64,000 nt of DNA, from positions 5,620 to 69,619 of the forward strand of contig NZ_MUXZ01000007.1 in NCBI RefSeq assembly GCF_002015075.1. Direction: 5' to 3'. The DNA is from Canicola haemoglobinophilus. GTDB taxonomy: Bacteria; Pseudomonadota; Gammaproteobacteria; Enterobacterales; Pasteurellaceae. Each line of letters begins with the position of its first letter. Positions within the stretch are counted from its first letter, which is position 1. Below are positions 18,640 through 27,430 of the stretch, piece by piece. The notes under the pieces are model-generated. The model saw only the letters and a program-made list of their open reading frames with translations, was not told the DNA's origin and searched no databases. Both the position numbers and the translations under genes were made by a program.

Positions 18640-19749
18640 ATGACACAACAATATGCTTTAGATACGTTACTTGCTCAGGCTGGTAACCGAACAGATGAAA
18701 GAACTGGCGCTGTTTCTACGCCAATTTTTCTTTCTACCGCTTATGGTCATCATGGTATTGGCGAAAGTACTGGATTTGACTATACAAGAACTAAAAATCC
18801 AACTAGAACAGTATTAGAGGAAACGATTGCAAAATTAGAAGGTGGTGATCGTGGATTTGCTTGTTCTTCTGGAATGGCAGCGATCCAATTATTGATGTCC
18901 TTATTTGCTTCGCCTGATGAATGGCTTGTATCCAGTGATGTCTATGGCGGAACCTATCGTTTATTAGATTTTGCTTATAAAAATACCCATGGCGTTAAAC
19001 CTGTTTATGTTAATACTGCGTCAAGCGAAGAAATAGAGAAAGCCATTACAGAGAATACCAAAGCAATTTTTGTTGAAACGCCTTCTAATCCGCTAATGGA
19101 AGAATGTGATGTCGCTGCAATAGCAAAAATTGCTAAAAAACATAACTTATTATTGATTGTTGATAATACATTTTTAACGCCTGTTTTATTCAGACCAATG
19201 GAACATGGTGCTGACGTTGTTATTCATAGCGGTACAAAATATATAGCAGGTCATAATGATACCTTGGTGGGATTAATTGTTGCTAAAGGTCAAGAGTTAT
19301 GTGATCGCTTGTTCTATATTCAAAATGGCGCAGGGCCAGTGTTATCGCCCTTTGATTCTTGGTTGACCATTCGTGGTATGAAGACTCTTGCATTACGTAT
19401 GGATCGCCACCAGAAAAACGCTCAAGAATTGGCGAAATTTTTAAGTGAACAACCACAAGTAAAAGATGTGCTATATCCAAATAAAGGGGGTATGTTGTCC
19501 TTCCGTCTGCAAGATGAAAATTGGGTTAATCCATTCTTGAAAGCGATAAAATTAATCACTTTTGCCGAGAGTTTAGGGGGAACAGAAAGTTTTATTACTT
19601 ATCCAGCTACACAAACTCACATGGATATTCCAGAGGCAGAGCGTATTGTGCGTGGGGTATGTAATCGTTTATTGCGTTTCTCCGTTGGATTGGAAAATGT
19701 AGAAGATATTAAAGCTGATTTATTACAAGCATTTTCACAATTAAAATAA
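18640..19749 (+). CDS. metB: Cys/Met-metabolism PLP enzyme, cystathionine gamma-synthase-like
   Basis: PLP-dependent transsulfuration enzyme of 369 residues. Visible are YTRTKNPTRTVLE (49-61), SSGMAAIQ, VETPSNPLMEECD, the PLP-binding VDNTF, and HSGTKYIAGHND with Lys200 as the PLP lysine. The family includes cystathionine gamma-synthase, beta-lyase and gamma-lyase, hard to tell apart by eye. The gene is annotated metB in relatives, and the reaction is not certain. A dehydrogenase follows 35 bp downstream on the same strand, probably in one operon. Confidence 0.88.
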   Translation: MTQQYALDTLLAQAGNRTDERTGAVSTPIFLSTAYGHHGIGESTGFDYTRTKNPTRTVLEETIAKLEGGDRGFACSSGMAAIQLLMSLFASPDEWLVSSDVYGGTYRLLDFAYKNTHGVKPVYVNTASSEEIEKAITENTKAIFVETPSNPLMEECDVAAIAKIAKKHNLLLIVDNTFLTPVLFRPMEHGADVVIHSGTKYIAGHNDTLVGLIVAKGQELCDRLFYIQNGAGPVLSPFDSWLTIRGMKTLALRMDRHQKNAQELAKFLSEQPQVKDVLYPNKGGMLSFRLQDENWVNPFLKAIKLITFAESLGGTESFITYPATQTHMDIPEAERIVRGVCNRLLRFSVGLENVEDIKADLLQAFSQLK

Positions 19750-19784
19750 CTAATTTTTAGGAAAGCAAAAATGGAGGATATTTA

Positions 19785-20780
19785 ATGAAAGTAGCAGTTT
19801 ATAGTACAAAAAATTATGATCGTAAGTATTTTGAGCTAGTAAATGTCAAATACGGTTTTGATCTAGAATTTTTTGATTTTATGTTGAATGTCAACACTGC
19901 AAAAATGGCTGAGCATTGTGATGTGGTATGCATTTTTGTCAATGATGATGGTAGTCGAAAAGTCCTAGAAAAACTTGCGTCATTTGGTGTCAAAATGGTT
20001 GCACTTCGTTGTGCTGGTTTTAACAATGTTGATTTGAAGGCAGCGAAAGAGCTAGGTATTCAAGTTGTGAGGGTGCCGGCATATTCTCCAGAAGCAGTGG
20101 CAGAACATACTGTTGGCTTAATGATGGCCTTAAACCGCCGAATTCATCGAGCTTACCAGCGTACAAGAGAAGCAAATTTCTCTCTTGAAGGGTTAATTGG
20201 CTTTAATATGTATGGGCGCACTGTTGGGGTTATTGGCACGGGAAAAATTGGTCTTGCGACAATCCGAATTTTAAAAGGCTTCGGCATGAATATTCTTGCT
20301 TATGATCCTTTTAAAAATCCCATTGCGGAAGAGCTTGGTGCTAAATATGTGGAACTGGATGAACTTTATGCTAAATCTCATGTTATTACCTTACATTGTC
20401 CTGCGACACCTGAAAATTATCATTTATTAAATCGAGAGTCTTTTGCCAAAATGCGTGATGGTGTGATGATAATTAATACTAGCCGTGGCACATTAATTGA
20501 TACCCAAGCTGCAATTGACGCATTAAAACAACGTAAAATTGGTGCCTTAGGTATGGACGTATATGAAAATGAAAGAGAGTTGTTCTTTGAGGATAAGTCC
20601 AACGAGGTTATCCAAGATGATGTTTTCCGTCGTTTGTCTTCTTGTCATAATGTTTTATTAACTGGGCATCAAGCATTTTTAACGGAAGAAGCATTGATGA
20701 GTATTTCTGATGTAACACTAAATAATATTTATCATTTAAAGATGAATAAAGTGAGTGAAAATCAGGTTCTACCATCTTAG
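19785..20780 (+). CDS. D-2-hydroxyacid dehydrogenase, fermentative D-lactate type
   Basis: NAD-dependent 2-hydroxyacid dehydrogenase of 331 residues, closest in pattern to LdhA, which reduces pyruvate to D-lactate. Rossmann motif VGVIGTGKIG (147-156), catalytic Arg in INTSRGTLID, Glu in GMDVYENE and His in LTGHQAFLTEEA are present. The ATG follows GGAGG (19773-19777). It lies directly after the metB-like gene. The true substrate, D-lactate or another 2-keto acid, is not proven by sequence. Confidence 0.88.
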   Translation: MKVAVYSTKNYDRKYFELVNVKYGFDLEFFDFMLNVNTAKMAEHCDVVCIFVNDDGSRKVLEKLASFGVKMVALRCAGFNNVDLKAAKELGIQVVRVPAYSPEAVAEHTVGLMMALNRRIHRAYQRTREANFSLEGLIGFNMYGRTVGVIGTGKIGLATIRILKGFGMNILAYDPFKNPIAEELGAKYVELDELYAKSHVITLHCPATPENYHLLNRESFAKMRDGVMIINTSRGTLIDTQAAIDALKQRKIGALGMDVYENERELFFEDKSNEVIQDDVFRRLSSCHNVLLTGHQAFLTEEALMSISDVTLNNIYHLKMNKVSENQVLPS

Positions 20781-20786
20781 TTTCAG

Positions 20787-20811
20787 CTAATTAAAGCAAT
20801 TAGTCGTTTTT
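20787..20811 (+). terminator. Possible weak terminator after the dehydrogenase gene
   Basis: CTAATT and AATTAG form a six-pair AT-rich stem followed by TCGTTTTT. It is weak, but placed correctly between the dehydrogenase and trxA. Confidence 0.4.
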
Positions 20812-20910
20812 ATTGTGACTTATGTTATGATTTGACACTTGAAATGACAAAATTTACCCTCATATTGCAAAATTGGAAACAAATACCAACAGAGAAAAAG
20901 GAAAATAAAA

Positions 20911-21234
20911 ATGAGTGAAGTATTACATACAACAGACGCAACTTTTGATGCAGATGTATTAAAATCAGATGTTCCAGTATTATTAGATTTCTGGGCACCT
21001 TGGTGTGGACCTTGCCGTATGGTTGGACCGATTTTAGATGAACTTGCTGCTGAATTAGGCGATAAAGTAAAAATCGTTAAAATTAATATTGATGAAAACC
21101 AAATGACACCAGCTCAATTTGGTGTGCGTAGTATCCCAACATTAATGTTCTTTAAAGAAGGTAAAGCAGTTGCAACTCAAGTTGGTGCATTACCAAAAAA
21201 TCAATTAGCTAATTTCATTAATCAAAATAGCTAA
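20911..21234 (+). CDS. trxA: Thioredoxin
   Basis: A 107-residue cytosolic disulfide reductase with the active site WCGPC (Cys32, Cys35) and the cis-Pro loop RSIPTLMFF. Length and sequence match E. coli TrxA closely. AAAAGGAAAA precedes the ATG. It is monocistronic with its own terminator. Confidence 0.98.
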   Translation: MSEVLHTTDATFDADVLKSDVPVLLDFWAPWCGPCRMVGPILDELAAELGDKVKIVKINIDENQMTPAQFGVRSIPTLMFFKEGKAVATQVGALPKNQLANFINQNS

Positions 21235-21257
21235 TTTGCAATTATAACGAATGCATA

Positions 21258-21297
21258 AATAGCTTAAATTCTGAGAAAGGATTTAAGCTATTTTTTT
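21258..21297 (+). terminator. Intrinsic terminator of trxA
   Basis: AAATAGCTTAAAT (21258-21270) and ATTTAAGCTATTT (21281-21293) form a 13-bp stem followed by T residues. Confidence 0.9.
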
Positions 21298-21317
21298 GGC
21301 TATATTAAAAGTTTAAC

Positions 21318-21351
21318 GTAAAAAATCAGCCTCTATTTAGAGGCTGATTAA
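21318..21351 (-). terminator. Intrinsic terminator of the mgl operon
   Basis: On the minus strand TAATCAGCCTCTA pairs with the TAGAGGCTGATT that follows, then a T-run. It lies 15 bp after the mglC stop. Confidence 0.9.
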
Positions 21352-21366
21352 ATTTTAAATTAAGAA

Positions 21367-22377
21367 TTATTTTTTCTTCGCATATTTCAGTGAGTCAATC
21401 GCAACAGCCAGAACAATAATGCTACCTTTGATGATATATTGCCAGTAAGGGTTTACGCCAATGTAGGTTAAGCCATAGTTAATAACGGTGAAGATAAGTA
21501 CCCCTGTTACTACGCCAATAACCGTTCCTACACCACCTGCGAAGGAAACTCCGCCCACCACACAAGCAGCAATCGCGTCCATTTCGTACATAAAGCCAAG
21601 GTTGTTGGTTGCAGAACCGATACGTCCAGCCTCTAACATTCCACCGAATGCGTAGAAGATACCTGCAATCATATAGATAACCACAAGGTTACGAGCTACG
21701 TTTACCCCAGAGACTTTTGCAGCTTCAGGGTTACCACCGATAGCAAAGATGTTTTTACCAAAGCGAGTTTTATTCCACATTACCCAAACTAAAATAGAGG
21801 CTAGGGTAGCGTAAATGGTGATATAAGAGAGTTTAAAACCACCAATACGGAAGAAGCCTTGGGCAAATTCAGAGAAACTTTCATTAAAACCTGCGATTGG
21901 AGATGAACCTACTGCATCATAGTAGAGCGAGTTGATACCATAGACAATAATCATCGTTCCCATCGTAGCAATAAATGGTGTTACATTGAGATAGGCGATA
22001 ACTAACCCGTTTATCAAGCCGATTACAGCACCGATAGCACATACAGTTAAGATTACCACAGGAATCGGAATTTCACCCAAATCAGGGAAAACGCGGTTCA
22101 TATTGTCCATCGCTTGTAGCATGGTTGCTGCAACAACGGCGGCTAAACCGACTTGGCGTCCTGCGGATAGGTCAGTACCCTGGGTAACAAGCAATCCCGC
22201 AACGCCTAGAGCAATAATTAAACGAACTGAAGATTGCGTGAGAATGTTACTGAAGTTGCGTAAACTCAAGAAACTAGGATCTTGAACAATAATCACAACT
22301 AAAAGAATTAACAAAACAAAATAAATGGCATTTTGTTTAAGAAAATCTAACGATTTTGTTTGAGTTAAGCTAGACAT
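21367..22377 (-). CDS. mglC: Galactose ABC transporter permease
   Basis: Inner-membrane channel subunit of the galactose/methyl-galactoside importer, 336 residues with about ten hydrophobic segments. VAGLLVTQGTDLSAGRQVGL and the EAGRIGSATNNLG region with VGGVSFAGGVGTV are typical of the sugar permease family. It is last in mglBAC, 18 bp after mglA. Confidence 0.97.
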   Translation of the reverse strand: MSSLTQTKSLDFLKQNAIYFVLLILLVVIIVQDPSFLSLRNFSNILTQSSVRLIIALGVAGLLVTQGTDLSAGRQVGLAAVVAATMLQAMDNMNRVFPDLGEIPIPVVILTVCAIGAVIGLINGLVIAYLNVTPFIATMGTMIIVYGINSLYYDAVGSSPIAGFNESFSEFAQGFFRIGGFKLSYITIYATLASILVWVMWNKTRFGKNIFAIGGNPEAAKVSGVNVARNLVVIYMIAGIFYAFGGMLEAGRIGSATNNLGFMYEMDAIAACVVGGVSFAGGVGTVIGVVTGVLIFTVINYGLTYIGVNPYWQYIIKGSIIVLAVAIDSLKYAKKK

Positions 22378-22395
22378 AGTGACTTCCTTCTTTGC

Positions 22396-23916
22396 TTATA
22401 AATATTTCGCCGCAAGCTGTAGAATTTCTTCTTGGGAGGTTTTGGCGGTTTCTACAATGCCTGCAACTTTTCCATTGCTCATAACTAAAATACGGTCTGT
22501 AACACCCAATAACTCAGGCATTTCCGATGAGATCATAATAATCCCTTTATCTTTTTGTGCCAGTTGCATAATGAGCTGATAGATTTCGTATTTTGCCCCA
22601 ATATCAATACCTCGAGTTGGTTCATCAAGCATTAAAATTTCAGGTTGAGTGAGTAGCCAACGCCCTATAACCACTTTTTGTTGGTTACCGCCTGAAAGTG
22701 AGCCGATATGGGTACGATGAGATGGCGTTTTAACATTCATCGAATCAATTACCCATTGCGTATCACTTTTCATTTTCTTATTACTGAGTAAACCAAAGGA
22801 GCTGATATAGGATTTCATGTTAGAAATTAAAGAGTTAAATTCTATGCTTAGATTTGCATATATCCCTGTTGAGCGGCGTTCTTCTGTAACAAGCGCAAAG
22901 CCATTATTAATCGCCTCAAGTGCGGTGCGATTTTTTATTTCTTTGTTATGTAATTTGACCGTTCCACTTTTACGTTCACGAACACCAAAAATTGTTTCGA
23001 CAATATCTGTGCGTTTTGCACCCACTAGCCCAGCAATACCAAGGATTTCACCTTTACGTAATTCAAAAGAAACATCTTGAATTGAAGGCTGATTTAATGC
23101 AGTGAGATTTTCTACCTCAAGAATAACTTCTTTTGGTTCATTAGTTTTAGGCGGGAAACGTTGGGTTAGTTCTCGTCCCACCATCATGGCAACTATTTCA
23201 TCCATGGTCGTTTTTTTAACTTCAACGGTATTAATCCATTTTCCGTCACGCAAAATAGTGATTTCATCACAAATTTTGAAAATTTCATCCATTTTGTGTG
23301 AAATATAAACAATTCCACAACCACGTTCTTTTAGTTTTGCAATAATTTTGAATAAATGCTCAACTTCTTTTTCTGATAATGATGAGGTTGGCTCATCCAT
23401 AATCACAATTTTAGCGTTGTAAGAAAATGCTTTTGCAATTTCAATCATTTGCATTTGTGATACAGATAAATTAGCCACTTTTTCTTTTGGATCAATATCA
23501 ATATCTAATTCATCAAAAATAGCTTTTGTATCTCGATACATTTTGCCGTGATCAACAAAAATGCCTTTTAGTGGATAACGTCCTAACCATAAGTTGTCCA
23601 TTACATTACGCTGGCGCACCAAATTCAATTCTTGGTGTACCATGGATATCCCATTTTCTAATGCCTCTTTTGAGGTTTTGAAATTAATCGGCTTGTCTAA
23701 AAAAAGAATGTCGCCTTCGTCTTTAGCATAAATACCAAATAAGCATTTCAACAACGTTGATTTACCAGCACCATTTTCCCCCATTAACGCATGAACTGAG
23801 TGAGATCGAATGGTTAAATTCGCTTTATCAAGTGCTTTTACGCCGGGAAAGGATTTGCTGACATTTGTCATCGTAAGCAGTATTTCGCCACTTTGATTTA
23901 GAGTTTGTACTGTCAT
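22396..23916 (-). CDS. mglA: Galactose ABC transporter ATP-binding protein
   Basis: Double ATPase of the galactose importer, 506 residues. Two ABC cassettes: the first has Walker A GENGAGKST, signature LSVSQMQ and MDEPTSSLS; the second has a degenerate GLVGAKRTD at the Walker A site, but SLSGGNQQKV and LDEPTRGID, as usual for sugar importers. I take the ATG at 23916: the upstream in-frame ATG at 23928 lies within ATGAGG, where GAGG is the ribosome site. A hairpin separates it from mglB. Confidence 0.97.
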   Translation of the reverse strand: MTVQTLNQSGEILLTMTNVSKSFPGVKALDKANLTIRSHSVHALMGENGAGKSTLLKCLFGIYAKDEGDILFLDKPINFKTSKEALENGISMVHQELNLVRQRNVMDNLWLGRYPLKGIFVDHGKMYRDTKAIFDELDIDIDPKEKVANLSVSQMQMIEIAKAFSYNAKIVIMDEPTSSLSEKEVEHLFKIIAKLKERGCGIVYISHKMDEIFKICDEITILRDGKWINTVEVKKTTMDEIVAMMVGRELTQRFPPKTNEPKEVILEVENLTALNQPSIQDVSFELRKGEILGIAGLVGAKRTDIVETIFGVRERKSGTVKLHNKEIKNRTALEAINNGFALVTEERRSTGIYANLSIEFNSLISNMKSYISSFGLLSNKKMKSDTQWVIDSMNVKTPSHRTHIGSLSGGNQQKVVIGRWLLTQPEILMLDEPTRGIDIGAKYEIYQLIMQLAQKDKGIIMISSEMPELLGVTDRILVMSNGKVAGIVETAKTSQEEILQLAAKYL

Positions 23917-23933
23917 ATCCAACCTCATAGAAA

Positions 23934-23953
23934 AGGGGAGATAGATCTCCCCT
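23934..23953 (-). promoter_or_regulatory. Intercistronic hairpin between mglB and mglA
   Basis: AGGGGAGAT and ATCTCCCCT form a 9-bp stem with a 2-base centre, followed on the minus strand by TTTTCT. It may stabilise the mglB message or end part of the transcripts, so that binding protein exceeds the other subunits, as seen at mglB-mglA elsewhere. Confidence 0.65.
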
Positions 23954-23967
23954 AATGATTACAACAA

Positions 23968-24954
23968 TTATTTTAAGAATTCACTTAAGTTGTCTTTATC
24001 AATACCAACGTAAGGAATACGAACAACACGTTTTTCTAATTTCCAGTTTGTTCCTTCTGTTGCTGGTTTGTCTTGCGCTAAATTTTTCGCAAGTTGAACC
24101 ACTGCTTTACCTTGGTTAACACCATCGTTTAACACAGTACCAGCCATTTCGCCTTTCTTAATTAACTGTAATACTTCTGGTAGTGCATCAACACCGAAGA
24201 TTGGTAATTTTTTACCATGTGCTTTAGTTGCTTCTAATGCACCCATCGCCATACCATCATTGTTAGAAATGATCACTTCGATGTCATTTGCTTTAGAGCT
24301 AGATAACCAAGCATCAACTTTATCTTTTGCCATCGCAGCATCCCACATACCAGTATCAATGAACAATTGTTCTGATTGAATACCTTGAGCGTTTAATGCT
24401 TCAATTACATATTTGGTACGCGCTTCAGCATCTGGGTGACCAGGTTCACCTTTTAATAATACATATTGAATTTTGCCATCTTTATTTAAATCATAAGCAG
24501 AATTCGCTTTCCAGTGTTTAGCAATTAAATCTCCTTGGATAAGGCCTGATTCTTTTGGATCTGTACCTACATAATAAGCATGATCATAGCTTTCAATTGC
24601 TTTCGCACCTGGATCTTTATTGAAGAAAATAACTGGAATATCTTCTGCTTTAGCTTTTTTAATCACAGTTGGTGCAGCAGCTGGGTCCACTAAGTTAATT
24701 GCTAAAGTTTTAACACCTTTAGAAATTAATACATCAACTTGGTCATTTTGAATAGATTGTGCATTTTGTGAGTCATTCATTAAAAGGTCTAAGCCGCCTA
24801 CAGCTTTTGCTTCTTTATCAATTTCTTGGCGCATTAATGCCATAAAGTTATCGTCATATTTGTAAATGGTTACACCAATACGATCAGCTGCTTGTGCTGC
24901 AATTGCACTAAAACCTACTGCTAAAGCTACCGCACTTAATACTGTTTTTTTCAT
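23968..24954 (-). CDS. mglB: Periplasmic galactose-binding protein
   Basis: Substrate-binding protein of the galactose importer, 328 residues. The signal peptide (MKKTVLSAVALAVGFSAIAA, cleaved before ADRIG) is clear. The mature part has the sugar-binding fold with LAINLVDPAAA, IIFFNKDPG-like VIFFNKDPG, NNDGMAMGALEA and GVDALPE. GGAGCA stands before the ATG. It is first in mglBAC, behind a CRP site and a repressor operator. Confidence 0.97.
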   Translation of the reverse strand: MKKTVLSAVALAVGFSAIAAQAADRIGVTIYKYDDNFMALMRQEIDKEAKAVGGLDLLMNDSQNAQSIQNDQVDVLISKGVKTLAINLVDPAAAPTVIKKAKAEDIPVIFFNKDPGAKAIESYDHAYYVGTDPKESGLIQGDLIAKHWKANSAYDLNKDGKIQYVLLKGEPGHPDAEARTKYVIEALNAQGIQSEQLFIDTGMWDAAMAKDKVDAWLSSSKANDIEVIISNNDGMAMGALEATKAHGKKLPIFGVDALPEVLQLIKKGEMAGTVLNDGVNQGKAVVQLAKNLAQDKPATEGTNWKLEKRVVRIPYVGIDKDNLSEFLK

Positions 24955-25055
24955 AAAATGCTCCTTGAATGGATTGAGAAATAGATATTCTTACCAGTAC
25001 TTAACCTCATAATTGGTAAGTTGTGGTAAGAATAGCGGAAAATGAGTAATAAGAC

Positions 25056-25071
25056 TGTGATCCGTTTCACA
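25056..25071. promoter_or_regulatory. CRP site upstream of mglB
   Basis: TGTGATCCGTTTCACA is a perfect match to TGTGA-N6-TCACA. It lies about 100 bp before the mglB start, implying cAMP-CRP activation of galactose uptake. Confidence 0.85.
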
Positions 25072-25084
25072 TTTATAGAAATTC

Positions 25085-25100
25085 ATGAAAACGATTTCAT
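25085..25100. promoter_or_regulatory. GalR/GalS-type operator between mglB and the repressor gene
   Basis: ATGAAAACGATTTCAT is a near-palindrome with the central CG typical of LacI-family operators. It lies beside the CRP site and just after the stop of the repressor gene. Confidence 0.65.
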
Positions 25101-25113
25101 GAAATGCTAAAAA

Positions 25114-26112
25114 TTAAGGATTTTCTACAGAAAAACGGCGTACTAAAGTTGGGTTAAATTGAATATGAGCAGGCTCAGCGATTTGATTATCGACTAAACT
25201 TAATGCCAGCTTGGCGGCATAAGTTGCCATTAAATCAATAGGATAGCGTACAGTGGTCAATTTGGGAATTAAATAGCGTGCGATAGGCATATCATCAAAT
25301 CCAATAATAGAAAATTGTTTCGGAACTTGGATATTATTTTCATTTAACACTGAAATTGCACCAGCCGCCATACTGTCGTTATACGCCACAACAGCAGTTA
25401 GGTTTGAGTTATAACTTAATAAATTAATCATGGCTTCTTCGCCACCTTCAAAATCAGGGGTGCTGTGTGCAATTGCATGTTCAAATATAGGTAGTTTATG
25501 ATGTTCTAAGGCATTTAAATAGCCATTAAAGCGATCCTTCTCATCAGAAATCTGATGATTTGAGCCAATGTAGCCAATATGTTTATGCCCGAATTTAATT
25601 AGCATTTCAGTGGCAAGAAATGTACCTTTGCTATTGTCTAAACTAACACAACGACTTTCATAACCTTCAATCACTCGATTGATAATTACCATACCAGAAA
25701 TCCGTTGTAAATATTGGCTAAGCTCTTGATCACTCAAGGCTTTTGAATGAACAACTAAGCAACTACAACGCTTGCGTAATAAAGTATCTATGGCATTTCT
25801 TTCTTTTTCTGCGTTGTGATAACCGATGCCAATTAAGATACTTTTTTCGTGTTCTTCTGCAACTTTATCTACGGCTTTAACCAAAATAGCAAAGAAAGGA
25901 TCTGTCACATCAGTTACCACAACACCGATAGTATCTGTATTCTGTAAGGCTAGAGCTTGTGCATTAGCGTTTGGATGATAATTTAATTTTTCTACCGCAC
26001 TTTGTACTGCTAGACGGGCTTTTTCACTGGCTGAGGGATGATTATTCAGCACTCGAGAAACCGTTGCAACAGAAACGCCAGCATGTTTAGCCACATCATG
26101 AATAGTGATCAT
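25114..26112 (-). CDS. galR: Galactose operon repressor, LacI family
   Basis: A 332-residue DNA-binding repressor that responds to galactose. The N-terminal helix-turn-helix and hinge read MITIHDVAKHAGVSVATVSRVLNNHPSASE, followed by a periplasmic-binding-like ligand domain (VVVTDVTDPFF, GFDDMPIARYL). It lies between mglBAC, downstream on the same strand, and galTKM, divergent. Candidate operators occur at both. It could equally be called galS, since one repressor seems to serve both operons. Confidence 0.93.
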   Translation of the reverse strand: MITIHDVAKHAGVSVATVSRVLNNHPSASEKARLAVQSAVEKLNYHPNANAQALALQNTDTIGVVVTDVTDPFFAILVKAVDKVAEEHEKSILIGIGYHNAEKERNAIDTLLRKRCSCLVVHSKALSDQELSQYLQRISGMVIINRVIEGYESRCVSLDNSKGTFLATEMLIKFGHKHIGYIGSNHQISDEKDRFNGYLNALEHHKLPIFEHAIAHSTPDFEGGEEAMINLLSYNSNLTAVVAYNDSMAAGAISVLNENNIQVPKQFSIIGFDDMPIARYLIPKLTTVRYPIDLMATYAAKLALSLVDNQIAEPAHIQFNPTLVRRFSVENP

Positions 26113-26177
26113 TTGTTCCCCCAGACAGTTTAAAATTTATATAAATTCCACTGTATCATAACCAAATAAATTATTTT

Positions 26178-26191
26178 TGGAAACGGTTACT
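26178..26191. promoter_or_regulatory. Candidate upstream gal operator
   Basis: TGGAAACGGTTACT resembles the LacI/GalR operator pattern with central CG. It sits between the repressor start and the CRP site. Confidence 0.55.
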
Positions 26192-26252
26192 AAAGTAAAA
26201 TAAAACCTAGCTCACAAAATTCTTATTAGACCTATCAGCCATAATTAATAAT

Positions 26253-26268
26253 TGTGATATAGATCACA
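26253..26268. promoter_or_regulatory. CRP site upstream of galT
   Basis: TGTGATATAGATCACA is a perfect TGTGA-N6-TCACA match, about 95 bp before the galT ATG and between the two operators. Confidence 0.88.
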
Positions 26269-26311
26269 GTTAAATAAAAGGGCGATGTGATAGCATAGCA
26301 GCCAATTTATT

Positions 26312-26325
26312 TGTAATCGTTTACA
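26312..26325. promoter_or_regulatory. Downstream gal operator
   Basis: TGTAATCGTTTACA has the arms TGTAA and TTACA around TCGT, a strong LacI-family operator. With the site at 26178 it gives a two-operator layout around the galTKM promoter. Confidence 0.7.
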
Positions 26326-26362
26326 TTATTTGTAATAAAGATTAATTTTTGAGGGTATAAAA

Positions 26363-27412
26363 ATGAGTGAAATGACCGAGTTTGTTGCAACAGAACATCC
26401 ACATCGACGCTACAATCCTTTGACTGAACAATGGGTTTTGGTTTCGCCTCATCGTGCCAAAAGACCTTGGCAAGGTCAGCAAGAAAAAACAACAGATGAA
26501 AATAAACCTTGCTATGATCCTGCTTGTTATCTTTGTCCGGGCAATAAACGTATTACAGGGGAGCAAAATCCAAGTTATACCAAACCTTTCGTATTTAAAA
26601 ATGATTTTTCTGCGTTGTTAGAAGATACGCCAGCGCCAGAAAAAACGGATGATCCGTTGTTTCAATCTAGCCAAGCTTGCGGCGAAAGCCGAGTCATTTG
26701 TTTTTCACCAGATCACAGTAAAACCTTGCCATTACTAACAGTAGAAGAAATTTTTGAGGTAGTAAAAGTTTGGCAAGAACAATTAGAAGAACTTGGTAAA
26801 AAATACCAATGGGTGCAAATTTTTGAAAATAAAGGTGCTGCCATGGGGTGTTCTAATCCGCATCCACATGGACAAATTTGGGCAAATAGTTTTTTACCAA
26901 ATGAAGTTGCTCGAACAGATAATGCACAACGCAATTATTTGAATAAACATGGTTCTGTTTTACTCATGGATTACCAAAAACGTGAAAGAGAGCTACAAGA
27001 AAGAGTCGTAGTTGAAACGGAATATTGGGTTGCCGTAGTGCCTTATTGGGCGGTTTGGCCATTTGAAATATTGCTTTTACCAAAAATTCACGTCAAACGT
27101 TTAACAGACTTAACTGAGGAACAAGCAAAAGATCTCGCTTTGGCGTTAAAAATGGTAACGACTAAATACGATAATTTATTTGAAACCTCTTTCCCTTACT
27201 CTATGGGTTTCCATTTTGCGCCTTTCAATAATGAAGATAATGAACATTGGCAACTCCATGCGCATTTCTATCCGCCTTTGTTACGTTCAGCAACAGTGCG
27301 TAAATTTATGGTGGGTTATGAAATGCTAGGAGAAAGTCAGAGAGATTTAACTGCTGAACAAGCAGCTGCCAGATTGCGTGAATTAAGCGATGTTCATTAT
27401 AAAAATAAATAA
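26363..27412 (+). CDS. galT: Galactose-1-phosphate uridylyltransferase
   Basis: Leloir-pathway enzyme exchanging UMP between UDP-glucose and galactose-1-phosphate. It has 349 residues. The zinc ligands Cys55 and Cys58 and the active-site HPHGQIW (catalytic His169) are visible, as are the N-terminal RRYNPLTEQWVLVSPHR and the C-terminal HFAPFNNEDNEHWQLHAHFYPP. It is first of galTKM, under CRP and repressor control. Confidence 0.98.
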   Translation: MSEMTEFVATEHPHRRYNPLTEQWVLVSPHRAKRPWQGQQEKTTDENKPCYDPACYLCPGNKRITGEQNPSYTKPFVFKNDFSALLEDTPAPEKTDDPLFQSSQACGESRVICFSPDHSKTLPLLTVEEIFEVVKVWQEQLEELGKKYQWVQIFENKGAAMGCSNPHPHGQIWANSFLPNEVARTDNAQRNYLNKHGSVLLMDYQKRERELQERVVVETEYWVAVVPYWAVWPFEILLLPKIHVKRLTDLTEEQAKDLALALKMVTTKYDNLFETSFPYSMGFHFAPFNNEDNEHWQLHAHFYPPLLRSATVRKFMVGYEMLGESQRDLTAEQAAARLRELSDVHYKNK

Positions 27413-27430
27413 ATTTAATGGAGTGATAAC

